NCBI RefSeq assembly: GCF_003075095.1
Contig: NZ_QCZF01000006.1
Coordinates: forward strand, 163,881 to 227,880
DNA from: Blastococcus litoris
GTDB lineage: Bacteria > Actinomycetota > Actinomycetes > Mycobacteriales > Geodermatophilaceae
DNA: 64,000 bases
Direction: 5' to 3'
This document shows positions 18,262 to 28,338 of this stretch, piece by piece (the stretch's first letter is position 1; each line of letters opens with the position of its first letter). Under the pieces are notes generated by a model. It was not told where the DNA came from. It made no database searches and saw only the letters and a list, made by a program, of their open reading frames with translations. Both the position numbers and the translations under genes were made by a program.

Positions 18262-19296
18262 TCAGGCCTCGGGGCGCCGTCCGGTGATCTCCGGGGCCAT
18301 GACGCCGATGATCCGCTGGAGGTCGTCGACCGATCCGAACTCGACGACGATCTTCCCCTTGGACCGGCCGATCTGGATCTTGACCTTGGTCTCGAACCGG
18401 TCCGACAGGCGGGAGCCGAGCTCCTCGACCCCCGGGGCGGAGATGTTCCGCGTCCGCCGCTTGGCGGTCGGCCGCTCCGCGGCGGCCAGGGCGACCGCCT
18501 CCTCGGTGGCGCGCACCGACATGCCCTCGGCGACGATGCGGGTGGCGAGGGCGTCCTGCGCCTCGGGGTCGGGCAGGCCGAGCAGCGCACGGGCGTGGCC
18601 GGCCGAGATGACGCCGGCCGCGACACGGGTCTGGACCTTCACCGGGAGCTTCATCAGCCGGATGGTGTTGGTGACCTGCGAGCGGCTGCGCCCGATCCGG
18701 CCCGCGAGCTCCTCGTGCGTGGCACCGAACTCCTCGAGCAGCTGCTGGTAGGCGGCGGCCTCCTCGAGGGGGTTGAGCTGCACCCGGTGGATGTTCTCCA
18801 GGAGGGCGTCGCGGAGCATCGCGTCGTCGGTGGTGTCCCGCACGATGGCCGGGACGGTGTCCAGCCCGGCGGCGCGGGCGGCCCGCAGCCGGCGCTCACC
18901 CATGATGAGCTCGTAGGCGCCGTCCCCGTTCTCGCGGACGACGATCGGCTGCAGGAGACCGAACTCCTTGACGCTGTGGGTGAGCTCCTCCAGCGCCTCG
19001 TCGTCGAAGACCTGCCGCGGCTGCTTCGGGTTGGGGACGACGGAGGTGACCTCGACCTCGCGCAGCTGCGCGCCCGGCACACCGACGGCGCCGGCAGCGT
19101 CGTCCACCGGCTGCACCGGCGAGGGCGCCGTGCCCTCGGCCGGCGGTGCCGGGTCGGGGACGAGGCTGACCGCCGGTGTCTCCGCGGCGGGAGCCGGCGG
19201 GGCGGGAGCGGCGGCCGCCGCCGCGGTGTGCTCGGGAGGAGCACTCGTGGGGATGAGGGCCGCCAGGCCCCGGCCCAGGCCGCCGCGCTTCGTCAT
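18262..19296 (-). CDS. parB: Chromosome-partitioning protein ParB
   Basis: The 344-residue protein starts with the family signature [14 protein letters not shown], followed by a low-complexity acidic/proline linker. The ParB/Srx CTP-binding core includes [18 protein letters not shown] and [13 protein letters not shown] helix-turn-helix region ([22 protein letters not shown]) reads parS, and the C-terminal part forms the dimer domain. It loads at parS sites, four good copies of which are in this window, and works with ParA to segregate origins. It lies 28 nt downstream of parA and shares its transcript. Confidence 0.97.
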   Translation of the reverse strand: MTKRGGLGRGLAALIPTSAPPEHTAAAAAAPAPPAPAAETPAVSLVPDPAPPAEGTAPSPVQPVDDAAGAVGVPGAQLREVEVTSVVPNPKQPRQVFDDEALEELTHSVKEFGLLQPIVVRENGDGAYELIMGERRLRAARAAGLDTVPAIVRDTTDDAMLRDALLENIHRVQLNPLEEAAAYQQLLEEFGATHEELAGRIGRSRSQVTNTIRLMKLPVKVQTRVAAGVISAGHARALLGLPDPEAQDALATRIVAEGMSVRATEEAVALAAAERPTAKRRTRNISAPGVEELGSRLSDRFETKVKIQIGRSKGKIVVEFGSVDDLQRIIGVMAPEITGRRPEA

Positions 19297-19324
19297 GACC
19301 GCTCTCCGCTCACCCGTGGGCTGC

Positions 19325-20368
19325 TCACTGGCTCTCCTGCGTGCTGACTGCGTGCTGTGCGGCGACCGGAGGAGCGGGGCTGACGCCGGCCATGCCCGTG
19401 CGCTCGAGCGGCGGGAGGTCCACGCCGCGCTCGGCGAGCTGGCGGGCCGCCTCGACGTAACTGGTGGAGCCGCGCGACCCCGGGTCGTAGGTGAGGACCG
19501 ACTGCCCGTAGCCCGGCGCCTCGGAGACGCGCACGTTGCGGGGGATGACCGCCGGCAGGACGAGGTCGCCGAAGTGGTTGCGCACCTCGTCCGCCACCTG
19601 GTCGGCGAGCTTGGTCCGACCGTCGTACATCGTGAGCAGGATCGTCCGGACGGAGATCCCCGGGTTGAGGTGCTGGCGCACCAGGTCGATGTTGTTGAGC
19701 AGCTGGCCCAGCCCTTCCAGCGCGTAGTACTCGCACTGGATCGGGATGAGGACCTCGTCGCCGGCGACCAGCGCGTTCAGCGTGAGCAGGCCCAGCGACG
19801 GCGGGCAGTCGATGAGCACGTAGTGGGGCCGCTGCTCGGGCGGGAGCTCGTGCACGTAGGCCTCGATCGCGCGCCGGAGCCGGTGCTCGCGGGCGACCAC
19901 GGACACCAGCTCGATCTCCGCGCCGGCCAGGTCGATGGTCGCCGGGACGCACAGCAGCTTGGGGCTCGCCGTCGTCGGGTGGACGACCTCGGCCAGCGAG
20001 CTGTCGCCGACCAGGGCGTCGTACACCGAGGGCGTCCCCACCGTGTGCTCCACCCCGAGGGCGGTGCTGGCGTTGCCCTGCGGGTCGAGGTCGATGACCA
20101 GCGTGCGCAGCCCGTAGAGCGCGAGGGCCACCCCCAGGTTCACCGTCGACGTGGTCTTGCCGACGCCGCCCTTCTGGTTGGCGATCGTGATGACCCGGAT
20201 GCGACTGGGCGCCGGGAAGGGATCCTGGTCGGCCGCGTGCAGCACGCGGGTGGCGCGCAGCGCCTCCATCGCGATGGGGCTGTCGAAGTCCGCCATCCCG
20301 GCGGAGGAAGGAGCGGACGCCTGGTCGGCGGCGAGGCTGCTGCGCAGCCGCTCACCGGGGTCGGTCAT
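19325..20368 (-). CDS. parA: Chromosome-partitioning ATPase ParA
   Basis: The 347-residue ATPase has the deviant Walker A motif KGGVGKTTS at residues 66-74, the DLDPQGNAS motif and the Walker B region [18 protein letters not shown]. The first 55 residues are a chromosomal-ParA extension. It binds DNA as an ATP dimer and moves ParB-parS complexes. An AGGAAGGA Shine-Dalgarno sits 6 nt before the ATG. Two parS sites lie 55-100 nt upstream of the start, so ParB may influence its transcription. Confidence 0.97.
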   Translation of the reverse strand: MTDPGERLRSSLAADQASAPSSAGMADFDSPIAMEALRATRVLHAADQDPFPAPSRIRVITIANQKGGVGKTTSTVNLGVALALYGLRTLVIDLDPQGNASTALGVEHTVGTPSVYDALVGDSSLAEVVHPTTASPKLLCVPATIDLAGAEIELVSVVAREHRLRRAIEAYVHELPPEQRPHYVLIDCPPSLGLLTLNALVAGDEVLIPIQCEYYALEGLGQLLNNIDLVRQHLNPGISVRTILLTMYDGRTKLADQVADEVRNHFGDLVLPAVIPRNVRVSEAPGYGQSVLTYDPGSRGSTSYVEAARQLAERGVDLPPLERTGMAGVSPAPPVAAQHAVSTQESQ

Positions 20369-20422
20369 CGCGGGTCCTTCCTGGTTCGCCTGCGTCGGGG
20401 CGGCACGGTCATCTGCGCCCCC

Positions 20423-20436
20423 GTTTCACGTGGAAC
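20423..20436. promoter_or_regulatory. parS site upstream of parA
   Basis: GTTTCACGTGGAAC matches the parS core with one asymmetric base. It lies between parA and rsmG, 17 bp from a second copy. Confidence 0.9.
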
Positions 20437-20452
20437 GGGTCGCAACTGCACC

Positions 20453-20468
20453 TGTTCCACGTGGAACA
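20453..20468. promoter_or_regulatory. parS site, perfect 16-bp palindrome
   Basis: TGTTCCACGTGGAACA is fully palindromic and is the best ParB site in the window. It sits just beyond the 3' end of rsmG, in front of parA. Confidence 0.93.
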
Positions 20469-20481
20469 GCGATGTGCAGGC

Positions 20482-21159
20482 TCACCGTGCCCCGCGCGTC
20501 ATGACCACCACGGTAGTGGCAGCGTCCCCCAGCTCGGCACCGACGGCCCGCGGATGCACGTCACGCATCCCGGCCGCGGTCAGTTCGGGCAGCATCGCCG
20601 GGAGCTCGGCCAGCGCCCGGGCGCCCACGAGGGCGACCAGCTGCGTCCCGGGCCGCATCAGCCCCCGGCACCAGCCGACCAGCCGGGGGAGCGGGGCGAC
20701 GGCGCGAGCGGTGACCACGTCGACGGGTCCGACCGCCGTGACGACGGACCGCTCCTCCGCCCGACCCCGGACGACCCGCCACGTGCGGCCCGTCGGGGCA
20801 CCGAGCGCGGCGACCGCCTGGTCGAGGAACTCCACCCGCCGCGCCATCGGCTCGACGAGCGTGAGGACGACGTCCGGCCGGGCCAGACCCAGCGGGATCC
20901 CGGGCAGGCCGGCACCGCTGCCCACGTCCACGACCCGGGCGCCGTCCGGCACCGCCTCGGCCACGGCCGCGCTGTTGAGGACGTGCCGCTCCCAGAGGCG
21001 GGACACCTCGCGCGGGCCGATCAGGCCGCGCACGACCCCGTCCGACGCGAGCTGACCGACGTAGCGCTCCGCGAGCGGCAACGCGTCACCGAAGACCCGC
21101 GCCGCGGACGCCGGCGCGGGCGGTGCACTCTCCCCGGCGGGGCCGCCCTGAGCCGTCAC
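20482..21159 (-). CDS. rsmG: 16S rRNA (guanine-N7) methyltransferase RsmG
   Basis: The 225-residue SAM-dependent enzyme methylates N7 of G527 of 16S rRNA; loss of it in actinobacteria gives low-level streptomycin resistance. Motifs seen are RLWERHVLNSAAVAE, the SAM loop VVDVGSGAGLPGIPL, LVEPMARRVEFLDQ and ARAVAPLPRLV. The GTG start overlaps the upstream jag stop by 4 nt, so it belongs to the rpmH-to-parB leftward block. Confidence 0.96.
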   Translation of the reverse strand: MTAQGGPAGESAPPAPASAARVFGDALPLAERYVGQLASDGVVRGLIGPREVSRLWERHVLNSAAVAEAVPDGARVVDVGSGAGLPGIPLGLARPDVVLTLVEPMARRVEFLDQAVAALGAPTGRTWRVVRGRAEERSVVTAVGPVDVVTARAVAPLPRLVGWCRGLMRPGTQLVALVGARALAELPAMLPELTAAGMRDVHPRAVGAELGDAATTVVVMTRGAR

Positions 21160-21815
21160 TTGTCGGGCAGGACCACGACGCGGCGGTTCGGCTCCTCGCC
21201 CTCGGACTCGCTGTGCACGCCCGACACCGAGGCGATGACGTCGTGGACGACCTTGCGCTCGAACGGGTTCATCGGCGACAGCCGCTCGGGCTGGCCGCTG
21301 GACGCCACCCGGCGGGCGGTGTCGCCGGCCAGGGCGGTGAGGTCCGCCCGGCGGCGGGCGCGGAACTCGCCGATGTCGAGCATGAGACGGCTGCGCACCC
21401 CGGTGGACTGCGCCACCGCGAGGCGGGTCAGCTCCTGCAGCGCCTCGAGGGTGGCGCCATCGGGGCCGATCAGATCGGTCAGCTTCCCGCCGACGATGGC
21501 CACCGACGCACGGTCGCCCTCCACGTCGAGGTCGATGTCGCCGTCCTTGTCCAGGATGTCGAGCAGGCGCTCGAGGTAGTCGCCGGCCACGTCGCCCTCG
21601 CGGACGAGCAGGTCGTCCCCGGCGTCGTCGTCCTCATCCGCCTCGTCCGCCTCGTCCGTGTCGGCGTCCTCCACGACCGCGTCGGCACCGAGGGCGTCGT
21701 CCGTGGCGAGGTCGGGATCACCGACGCCGCTCGCGGCCGGGGTGAGGACGGTGCCGGGCGCCGTGCTGGTCTCGCTGTCCGTGGCGGTGTCGGTGGGCTG
21801 CTGCGGGGCACTCAC
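21156..21815 (-). CDS. jag: Jag/KhpB RNA-binding protein (KH and R3H domains)
   Basis: The 219-residue protein has an acidic, low-complexity N-terminal half (DADTDEADEADEDDDAGDD), a KH-like domain with the GGKLTDLIGPDGATLEALQ loop, and a C-terminal R3H domain whose core is MNPFERKVVHDVI. It should bind RNA. The position between yidC and rsmG is conserved across actinobacteria. The long acidic insert replaces the Jag-N domain of Firmicutes. Confidence 0.92.
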   Translation of the reverse strand: MSAPQQPTDTATDSETSTAPGTVLTPAASGVGDPDLATDDALGADAVVEDADTDEADEADEDDDAGDDLLVREGDVAGDYLERLLDILDKDGDIDLDVEGDRASVAIVGGKLTDLIGPDGATLEALQELTRLAVAQSTGVRSRLMLDIGEFRARRRADLTALAGDTARRVASSGQPERLSPMNPFERKVVHDVIASVSGVHSESEGEEPNRRVVVLPDK

Positions 21816-21890
21816 GGGGGTTCCTCCCAGGTCGGTGCAGGCGTTCCGGGCGGACCCGGTGGTCTGTGGGGCGTCGGGGGCGGCAGGCGC

Positions 21891-22964
21891 TCAGCGGCGC
21901 TTGCGCTTCCCCCGGTTCGGCGGCGCCTGGCCGGCCCGCGTGGCTCCGCCGGCCTTGCCGGGCGGACGACCGTTGGCCGACCCGTCGTCCGTCGGCGGGG
22001 CGCCGTCGCCGGCCTGAGCGGTGTCGGCGGCCGGCGCGGTGTCTGCAGCGGGCGGGGTCACGGGGCGGCCGGCCTTGGGGCGGACCGGCTTCGCGCCGGG
22101 CTTCGGGGCCAGCGTCTTCGGGTCGATGACGGGCTTGTCCGCCGCCGCCTTGGCCTTCGCTGCGTCGGAGCCGGGCGGCGGCATCTTGCGCAGGATGAAG
22201 AACTGCTGGCCGAGCGTCCACAGGTTGTTGGTGAACCAGTAGAGGAGGACGCCGATGGGGAAGAGGAAGCCGGAGACGAACAGACCGGCCGGCATGACGT
22301 AGAGCAGGATCTTCTGCACCATCGCGGCCTGGCCCTCGACCGGGCCGGAGCGCTTCATGATCTGCTTCTGCGTGAAGAACGTCGTGAAGCACATGATCAC
22401 GATGAGCACGAACGCGACGATGCGGATGTTCGTGTACGTGACCCCGGGGATCGCGAGGATCGCCGCTTCCTTCTCGCCGGTCATGTTGAACGACGCGGAG
22501 ATCGGGGCGCCGAAGAGCTTCGCGCGGGCGGCCTCGTCGGTGAGCTCGTTCGACCAGCTGTAGAGACCTTCGGCACCCGGCTGCAGCCGGCGCAGGACGT
22601 GGAACAGCGACAGGAAGACCGGGATCTGCGGCAGGATCGGCAGGCAGCCGGCCAGCGGGTTGACCCCGCGCTCCTTCTGCAGCGCCATCATCGCCTGGCT
22701 CAGACCCTGGCGGTCGCTGCCGTACTGCTTGCGCAGCTTGGCCATCTCCGGCTGGAGTTCCTGCATGGCCCGCTGCGACTTGATCTGCTTCACGAACAGC
22801 GGGAAGAGGATGAGGCGGATCGTCACGACGAGGAAGACGATCGCCAGCACCCAGGCCAGCCCGCCCAGCCCGCTCTCGGGGGACGGGTCGCCGAACAGCC
22901 AGTTCCACAGCGAGTGCCACCGCGCCATGACCCAGGAGATGGCGGTGTACAGCCAGTCAAGCAA
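21891..22964 (-). CDS. yidC: Membrane protein insertase YidC
   Basis: The 357-residue protein is an Oxa1/YidC-type insertase. It has a first hydrophobic segment at the N-terminus, then [27 protein letters not shown], the conserved [21 protein letters not shown] region and three further membrane segments ending with [18 protein letters not shown]. The tail is long and lysine/proline-rich. I place the start at a TTG (22962-22964) because GAGGAG lies 7 nt upstream on the mRNA; a longer open frame upstream overlaps yidD and does not look membrane-like. It overlaps the yidD end by 8 nt. Confidence 0.93.
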   Translation of the reverse strand: MLDWLYTAISWVMARWHSLWNWLFGDPSPESGLGGLAWVLAIVFLVVTIRLILFPLFVKQIKSQRAMQELQPEMAKLRKQYGSDRQGLSQAMMALQKERGVNPLAGCLPILPQIPVFLSLFHVLRRLQPGAEGLYSWSNELTDEAARAKLFGAPISASFNMTGEKEAAILAIPGVTYTNIRIVAFVLIVIMCFTTFFTQKQIMKRSGPVEGQAAMVQKILLYVMPAGLFVSGFLFPIGVLLYWFTNNLWTLGQQFFILRKMPPPGSDAAKAKAAADKPVIDPKTLAPKPGAKPVRPKAGRPVTPPAADTAPAADTAQAGDGAPPTDDGSANGRPPGKAGGATRAGQAPPNRGKRKRR

Positions 22965-23289
22965 CGGAGGACTCCTCGTTCGCCCGGCGGTGGGCCGGCG
23001 GGTCGGCTCGGTGGTGCGGTGTCTGCGGCGCTGCAGTGCCCGACGAGCGGGCGGGCCCCCCGGTTCCACGGACGGCGTCCGGGACGAGGTCGACGCCACC
23101 CGGGTGCCACGGCGCGCACTTCACCAGCCGTCGCAGCGCCAGCCAGCTGCCGCGCGCCGCGCCGTGCCGGCCGATCGCCTCGGCCGCGTAGGCGCTGCAG
23201 GTGGGATAGAAGCGGCACCGGGGCGGGAGCGCCGGGCTGATCGCCCGGGAGTAGAAGCGGATGCCGGCCAGGAGCGCGCGCCCGATCAT
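22957..23289 (-). CDS. yidD: Membrane protein insertion efficiency factor YidD
   Basis: The 110-residue protein contains the YidD core [26 protein letters not shown] with its conserved cysteines, then [16 protein letters not shown]. The last 40 residues are a variable tail. It assists insertion of membrane proteins with YidC. The ATG overlaps the rnpA stop by 4 nt. Confidence 0.95.
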   Translation of the reverse strand: MIGRALLAGIRFYSRAISPALPPRCRFYPTCSAYAAEAIGRHGAARGSWLALRRLVKCAPWHPGGVDLVPDAVRGTGGPARSSGTAAPQTPHHRADPPAHRRANEESSVA

Positions 23290-23666
23290 GGCTGCCGGAC
23301 CCGGTCGCCGAGCAGGCGGTCCAGGCCGGACTCCAGGTCGCGGCGCAGCAGCCCGGAGGTGGCCGCACCCGCCTCGGGCCGGGCCCGGACGACGAGGTCG
23401 GCGGTCGGCGGGAGCCGGTGCAGCTCCTCGCGCACGACCGCGCGCAGGCGGCGGGTCACGCGGTGGCGGACCACCGAGTTGCCCACCGTCTTCCCGACCA
23501 CGAAACCGGCCCGGGCGGTGGGTGGGGACGTGACGTCGCCACCCGACTGCTCGGGCCGTTCGGGGAGGTAGTGGAGCACCATGGTCGGCCGCCCGGCGCG
23601 CCTGCCGGTCCGTACGACCGCGGTGAACTCCGGACGCCGGCGCAGGCGTGCCTGCGCGGGCAGCAC
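23286..23666 (-). CDS. rnpA: Ribonuclease P protein component
   Basis: The 126-residue basic protein supports the RNase P ribozyme in tRNA 5' maturation. The N-terminal [19 protein letters not shown] and the RNR-type motif [16 protein letters not shown] are family hallmarks. The GTG start lies 1 nt after the rpmH stop, so both are co-transcribed from the rpmH side. Confidence 0.95.
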   Translation of the reverse strand: MLPAQARLRRRPEFTAVVRTGRRAGRPTMVLHYLPERPEQSGGDVTSPPTARAGFVVGKTVGNSVVRHRVTRRLRAVVREELHRLPPTADLVVRARPEAGAATSGLLRRDLESGLDRLLGDRVRQP

Positions 23667-23667
23667 G

Positions 23668-23805
23668 TCAGGCGGAGAGCTTCTCGCGACCCTTGCGCCG
23701 ACGGCCGGCGAGGATCGCCCGGCCCGCGCGGGTACGCATCCGCAGCCGGAAGCCGTGGGTCTTCGACCGTCGGCGGTTGTTCGGCTGGAACGTGCGCTTG
23801 CTCAC
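23668..23805 (-). CDS. rpmH: 50S ribosomal protein L34
   Basis: The 45-residue, strongly basic protein starts [19 protein letters not shown] and ends in [11 protein letters not shown], the L34 pattern. The GTG start is preceded on the minus strand by GGAGTACCTC, a partial Shine-Dalgarno. It heads the rpmH-rnpA-yidD-yidC-jag-rsmG block and is divergent from dnaA. Confidence 0.97.
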   Translation of the reverse strand: MSKRTFQPNNRRRSKTHGFRLRMRTRAGRAILAGRRRKGREKLSA

Positions 23806-24475
23806 GAGGTACTCCCACTACACGACATCGGCGGTGCGCACCCACCGGTGGGCGGGCGCGCGCGGGGCGACCGGGACGGACGGCGATGTGCCGCGCCCCT
23901 GCCGACCCCGGAAGCTGGTCACTGCGGAGCGGTTCACCGGCGTTCTCCACCTGCGCGGGGGCACCGCACGGGCAGCGAGGGCGGCCGGAACCGTCCACAG
24001 ACTCCCGCCAGCATAGCCGAGGAAACGCCGCTGCCGGGAACCGGGCGGATCGCGACTCCGCATGGTCCCCCCGGCGCGGTGCCGGAGCGCGGCGGCACGC
24101 CGGAGCCGACGCGCCCGGGCGCGTCGCAGGAGCGTTGCCGGGCTGTGGATGAGGCTGTTAGCGTCGCCGTCGCTCCGCGTCGGACGTCATGGTCACGGCG
24201 CGCGGGCCGACCCCCTCGGTCAACCGACCGTCGAACCGTCCGTCCTCCCGCCTCCACTGGCCTCCGACCAGCAGCGATGCCCATCGGTGCCGGACCCGCG
24301 CCCGGCCCCGGCAGCCTCGCTCGCCGGCCGTGCACAGCCTGTGGACACCGGTGTGGACCCAGTGCGTCCGTGCATCCACAACGGGTGGTCCTCCTGGACC
24401 GTCCACCGGTGCCGGGGACGCCGGGGAACCGGACGAGGGACCGGGGTCGACACCGATCGGGGAGGAAGAAACGGC
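23806..24475. other. rpmH-dnaA intergenic region, no gene, scattered DnaA-box-like sites
   Basis: No reading frame here looks protein-coding. The region holds promoters for the divergent rpmH and dnaA transcripts. DnaA-box-like sequences (consensus TTGTCCACA or TTATCCACA) occur at 23991-23999 (7/9), 24144-24152 (8/9, reverse), 24340-24348 (8/9, reverse) and 24352-24360 (7/9, reverse). They suggest DnaA binding and autoregulation rather than the main origin. Confidence 0.65.
24135..24164 (+). promoter_or_regulatory. Candidate dnaA promoter with a DnaA box in the spacer
   Basis: TTGCCG (24135-24140) and TAGCGT (24159-24164) are spaced by 18 bp. The DnaA-box-like TGTGGATGA (24144-24152) lies between them, so DnaA could repress its own gene. 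The predicted leader is about 300 nt. Confidence 0.5.
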
Positions 24476-26215
24476 ATGGCCGATGCCACGCTGGACCTGG
24501 CGACCGTCTGGGACCAGATCCGCGAGCGGCTGGCGACGAGCCTGTCCCCTCAGCAGAACGCGATGCTGAACCTCACCCGTCCGCTGATGCTGGTCGAGGA
24601 CACCGCAGTGCTCGCGGCGCCCAACGAGTTCACCCAGACCGTGCTCGAGTCCCGGATGCGCCGGGTCCTCGCCGAGGCGCTGTCCGAGCAGTTCGGCCGC
24701 GACATCCGCGTCGCCGTCCAGCTCGAGGACGCGCCCGCCGGCCCGCAGACCGAGATCCAGGACGACGAGCCCACCCGCCGACCGTGGTCGGCCGCCGAGG
24801 CACAGCGCGCCGAGGAGGACCGGGCCAGCCGCGACCGAGCCGACGACGGCCGCAGCGCCTTCGGTGTCCGCGCCGACGCCGTCGGCTCCGCACCGTGGGA
24901 CCGGGACTCCGCCGACGAGCCGGCCCGCGCCGACTCCGAGGTCCGGGAGCTGCGCCCGGCCGACCGTGCGCCGGTCGACCGCGGGGCCCCGGAGGACTGG
25001 GCCACCACGACCTGGGGCGCCGAGCCCACCGGCCGTGACTGGGGCGGCTCGGACGACGGCGGCCCGGCCGACGTCCTCCCCTTCGACCTCGACGCACCGG
25101 CCGACACCGACCAGCGCGGTCGTGCCGCCGGCGGGGGAGGCCGCGGGCGCCGTCCCGAGTCCGGCCGCCCGGCCGGGCTGGACCCGGGTCTGAACCCCAA
25201 GTACGTCTTCGACAGTTTCGTCATCGGCAACAGCAACCGGTTCGCCCACGCCGCGGCGGTCGCGGTGGCCGAGGCCCCGGCCCGCGCCTACAACCCGCTC
25301 TTCATCTACGGGGAGTCCGGGCTCGGCAAGACGCACCTGCTGCACGCGATCGGCCACTACGCGGCGCGGATGTTCCCGAACGTCAAGGTGCGTTACGTCA
25401 GCACCGAGGAGTTCACGAACGAGTTCATCAACCTGGTCCACTCCGGCCGGGCCGAGGACTTCCGCCGGCGCTACCGGGACATCGACTTCCTGCTCATCGA
25501 CGACATCCAGTTCCTGGAGCGCGCCGAGCGGACGCAGGAGGAGTTCTTCCACACGTTCAACACGCTGCACAACGCCAGCAAGCAGATCGTCATCACCTCC
25601 GACCGGGCGCCGAAGAAGCTGACGACGCTCGAGGACCGGCTGCGCACGCGGTTCGAGTGGGGCCTGATCACCGACGTCCAGGCGCCGGACCTGGAGACCC
25701 GCATCGCGATCCTGCGCAAGAAGGCGTGGGGCGAGCGGCTGCAGGTGCCCGACGCGGTGCTGGAGTTCATCGCCAGCAAGGTGCAGACCAACATCCGCGA
25801 GCTCGAGGGGGCGCTCATCCGCGTCACCGCGTTCGCGTCGCTCAACAAGCAGCAGGTCGACCTGCCCCTGGCCGAACTGGTGCTCAAGGACCTGATCAGC
25901 GACGAGCAGGGCCCGCAGATCACCGCCGCGATCATCATGGCCGCCACCGCGGAGTACTTCTCCGTGACGATGGAGGAGCTGCAGGGCTCCAACCGCAGCC
26001 GGACGCTGGTCAACGCCCGCCAGATCGCGATGTACCTGTGCCGCGAGCTGACCGAGCTGTCGCTGCCTCGGATCGGTGCGTCCTTCGGCGGCAAGGACCA
26101 CACCACGGTCATGCACGCGGTCAAGAAGATCACCAACCTGATGAGCGAGCGCCGCGCCACCTACACGCAGGTCACCGAGCTCACCGCCCGCATCAAGAGC
26201 CGCGCCCGGCAGTAG
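24476..26215 (+). CDS. dnaA: Chromosomal replication initiator DnaA
   Basis: The 579-residue protein has all four DnaA domains. The N-terminal oligomerisation domain begins [18 protein letters not shown], and an acidic linker of about 150 residues follows. The AAA+ domain starts at [18 protein letters not shown], with Walker [12 protein letters not shown] near residue 280 and Walker [11 protein letters not shown]. The C-terminal DNA-binding domain ends with the box-recognition segment [23 protein letters not shown] lies 7 nt before the ATG. It opens DNA at oriC immediately downstream. Confidence 0.98.
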   Translation: MADATLDLATVWDQIRERLATSLSPQQNAMLNLTRPLMLVEDTAVLAAPNEFTQTVLESRMRRVLAEALSEQFGRDIRVAVQLEDAPAGPQTEIQDDEPTRRPWSAAEAQRAEEDRASRDRADDGRSAFGVRADAVGSAPWDRDSADEPARADSEVRELRPADRAPVDRGAPEDWATTTWGAEPTGRDWGGSDDGGPADVLPFDLDAPADTDQRGRAAGGGGRGRRPESGRPAGLDPGLNPKYVFDSFVIGNSNRFAHAAAVAVAEAPARAYNPLFIYGESGLGKTHLLHAIGHYAARMFPNVKVRYVSTEEFTNEFINLVHSGRAEDFRRRYRDIDFLLIDDIQFLERAERTQEEFFHTFNTLHNASKQIVITSDRAPKKLTTLEDRLRTRFEWGLITDVQAPDLETRIAILRKKAWGERLQVPDAVLEFIASKVQTNIRELEGALIRVTAFASLNKQQVDLPLAELVLKDLISDEQGPQITAAIIMAATAEYFSVTMEELQGSNRSRTLVNARQIAMYLCRELTELSLPRIGASFGGKDHTTVMHAVKKITNLMSERRATYTQVTELTARIKSRARQ

Positions 26216-26230
26216 GTCGACGACGACCGT

Positions 26231-26287
26231 GGCCCCGTCCGGAGGCTCGCCCCGAGCCTGCGAGGGGTGAGAGGGACGGGGTCCTTC
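26231..26287 (+). repeat. Structured 57-bp repeat, copy A (after dnaA)
   Basis: Nested hairpin with outer arms GGCCCCGTCC and GGGACGGGGTCC around an inner stem. A second copy lies at 54020-54076 with 48 of 57 bases identical and no gaps. Both begin 16-18 nt after a stop codon, so the element probably terminates transcription, here protecting oriC from dnaA readthrough. Confidence 0.7.
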
Positions 26288-27100
26288 GACTGCGCGGGAC
26301 CCTCCGGGCCCCACTCGGCGCGACCAGTGCCGTGCCCAACCCTCGCTCGTCGGTCATCCGCCGGCTACCCCAAGTCATCCCTCAACCCCTATCCCAGGGT
26401 TTGTCCACAGCGGTGGACAGAAGTCGACACCGGAGATGCCGCCATCGAAGGCGGTAGCAGCCGGTATCCGGCCGGTGACCGTCGTCTACTCGTCGAGAAG
26501 TTGTCCCCAGACATGTGCACAGGTTGGGGAGATCTCGTGCCCGTGACGTCACCACCGGTGACTTCCGGCGCCCACCCCTAGCCCATCACCGGGCATCCAC
26601 ACAACCCCTTGACACCTCGCTGACCTGGGCTTATGTGCGCCGGCTGGATCCACGTGCCGTCCACGACCGTCTCCGCCGGCGCACCCCCTGGGCACGACCT
26701 GGGGATCGCGCCGGGAGAGGCAGGGGACAGAGGGTGGACGCCGCCGGGGGACGGTGGGCAACCGTCGAGATGTCCACGTGTCGACACAGGTGGAGCGGTC
26801 ACCACCCACAACGGGCCAACAGGCCCATTCCGGCCCTGAGCAGCACGAAGGGCCTCGATCCCCAGCTTCCACACCAGTGATGACGAGGATGAGGGAGTTA
26901 TCTCGGAGATTTCTCGAACCACACTCTGGGTGGGGAAGCTGCGGCCCGAGGGGCCCGACGCTGCTCAGGAGCACTCATCGAGGGACAGGGTTTCCCCCGG
27001 AGGCACAGCAACAGGCACGATGAGCACCGCACCGGCGGCGCAGCTCCGCGCTCCTGCACCGGTGCGCCGTGGACGCTGAACAGATCGGGTGGGTCGAGAG
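26288..27100. other. oriC: oriC region between dnaA and dnaN
   Basis: This gene-free stretch of about 0.8 kb is where actinobacteria place oriC. A perfect DnaA box TTGTCCACA lies at 26402-26410, with a partner in reverse at 26413-26421 (7/9). Others are TTGTCCCCA at 26501-26509 (8/9), 26514-26522 reverse (7/9), 26593-26601 (7/9) and 26770-26778 (7/9). A modestly A/T-richer patch near 26889-26930 could be an unwinding element. Short frames here are not credible genes. Confidence 0.85.
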
Positions 27101-28261
27101 ATGAAGTTCCGGGTGGCACGTGAGGTGCTCGCCGACGCCGTCGCCTGGACGGCACGCAGCCTGCCGCCGCGTCCGTCGGTACCCGTTCTCGCCGGCATCC
27201 TGCTCGAGGTCGACGGCAACCAGCTGTCGGTCTCCGGCTTCGACTACGAGGTGTCCGCCCGCGCCGAGGTCGACGTGAACGCCACCGAGGCCGGTCGCGT
27301 CCTCGTCCCCGGCCGGTTGCTCGCCGAGATCACCAGGGCGCTCCCCCCGCACCAGGTGGACATCACCGCCGAGGGCCCGCGGCTCTCGATCACCTGCGGC
27401 AACGCCCGCTTCAGCCTCCCGACGCTGCCGGTCGAGGACTACCCGTCCCTCCCGTCGATGCCGTCGTCGGCCGGGCTGGTCGACAGCGACGTCTTCGCCG
27501 AGGCGGTCGGTCAGGTGGCCGTGGCCGCCGGTCGCGACGACACGCTGCCCATGCTCACCGGTGTCCGCCTGGAGATCGAGGACGACCTGATCACCCTCGC
27601 CGCCACCGACCGCTACCGGCTGGCCGTGCGCGAGTTCGCCTGGCGCCCGGAGACCCCGGGGGTGTCCGCGGCGGTCCTGGTGCCGGCGCGCACGCTCGCC
27701 GACGCCGCCAAGACGCTGACGAGCGGGCCGGAGATCGTGCTCTCGCTGTCGTCGGGGAGCTCCGGCGAGGGCATCCTCGGCCTGTCCGGGAAGGACCGGC
27801 AGACCACGACCCGGCTGCTGGACGCCGAGTTCGTGAAGTACCGCGCGATCATGCCGAACGAGTCGAACTCCCACGCCACGCTCCCGGTGGGCCTGTTCAC
27901 CGACGCCGCGAAGCGCGTGGCCCTCGTCGCCGAGCGGGGAACCCCGCTGCGCTGCGAGTTCACGCCCGGCCAGGTCACCCTGCGCGCGGGGGGCACGGAC
28001 GAGGAGGGGCAGGCCGAGGAGCGCTGCGACGTCGAGTTCGACGGCGAGCCCCTCACCATCGGCTTCAACCCGACGTTCCTGCTGGACGGGCTGGCCGCCG
28101 TGCACAGCGAGCGGGCGCGCATGGACTTCACCAGCCCGCTCAAGCCGGCCGTGCTCTCCGGGGTCGACGACCCCGGTGCCGACGACGACCAGCAGTCGCG
28201 TCCGGCCGAGCGCACGGGGAGCTACCGCTACCTGATCATGCCGGTGCGCCTCCCGGGGTGA
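27101..28261 (+). CDS. dnaN: DNA polymerase III sliding clamp (beta subunit)
   Basis: The 386-residue clamp subunit starts MKFRVAREVLADAVAWTARSL and contains the repeated three-domain beta-clamp pattern: SVPVLAGILLEV, DTLPMLTGVRLEI with AATDRYRLAVRE, and the terminal YRYLIMPVRLPG. It encircles DNA and tethers Pol III. The start is preceded by a weak GAGAG. The gene follows oriC directly and leads the dnaN-gnd-recF group. Confidence 0.98.
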   Translation: MKFRVAREVLADAVAWTARSLPPRPSVPVLAGILLEVDGNQLSVSGFDYEVSARAEVDVNATEAGRVLVPGRLLAEITRALPPHQVDITAEGPRLSITCGNARFSLPTLPVEDYPSLPSMPSSAGLVDSDVFAEAVGQVAVAAGRDDTLPMLTGVRLEIEDDLITLAATDRYRLAVREFAWRPETPGVSAAVLVPARTLADAAKTLTSGPEIVLSLSSGSSGEGILGLSGKDRQTTTRLLDAEFVKYRAIMPNESNSHATLPVGLFTDAAKRVALVAERGTPLRCEFTPGQVTLRAGGTDEEGQAEERCDVEFDGEPLTIGFNPTFLLDGLAAVHSERARMDFTSPLKPAVLSGVDDPGADDDQQSRPAERTGSYRYLIMPVRLPG

Positions 28262-28338
28262 GCCCCGGTGTCGCGGTACGAACCCGCGGCCAGCACGATG
28301 GGCACTGGATCCGAGATCGACAAGAGGGGACTTCCGTC

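Noticed and set aside
22965-23099. Upstream extension of yidC
   Set aside because: The added 45 residues are Arg/Pro-rich, overlap yidD, and lack membrane-protein character. The TTG at 22964 has a good ribosome site.
24062-24475. Open frame upstream of the dnaA start in phase with dnaA
   Set aside because: The composition is not protein-like, DnaA begins naturally at ATG 24476 with a strong ribosome site, and the stretch carries promoter and DnaA-box signals.
26216-27100. Short open frames in the dnaA-dnaN gap
   Set aside because: They do not resemble proteins, and the gap holds DnaA boxes and a terminator-like repeat, which identifies it as oriC.
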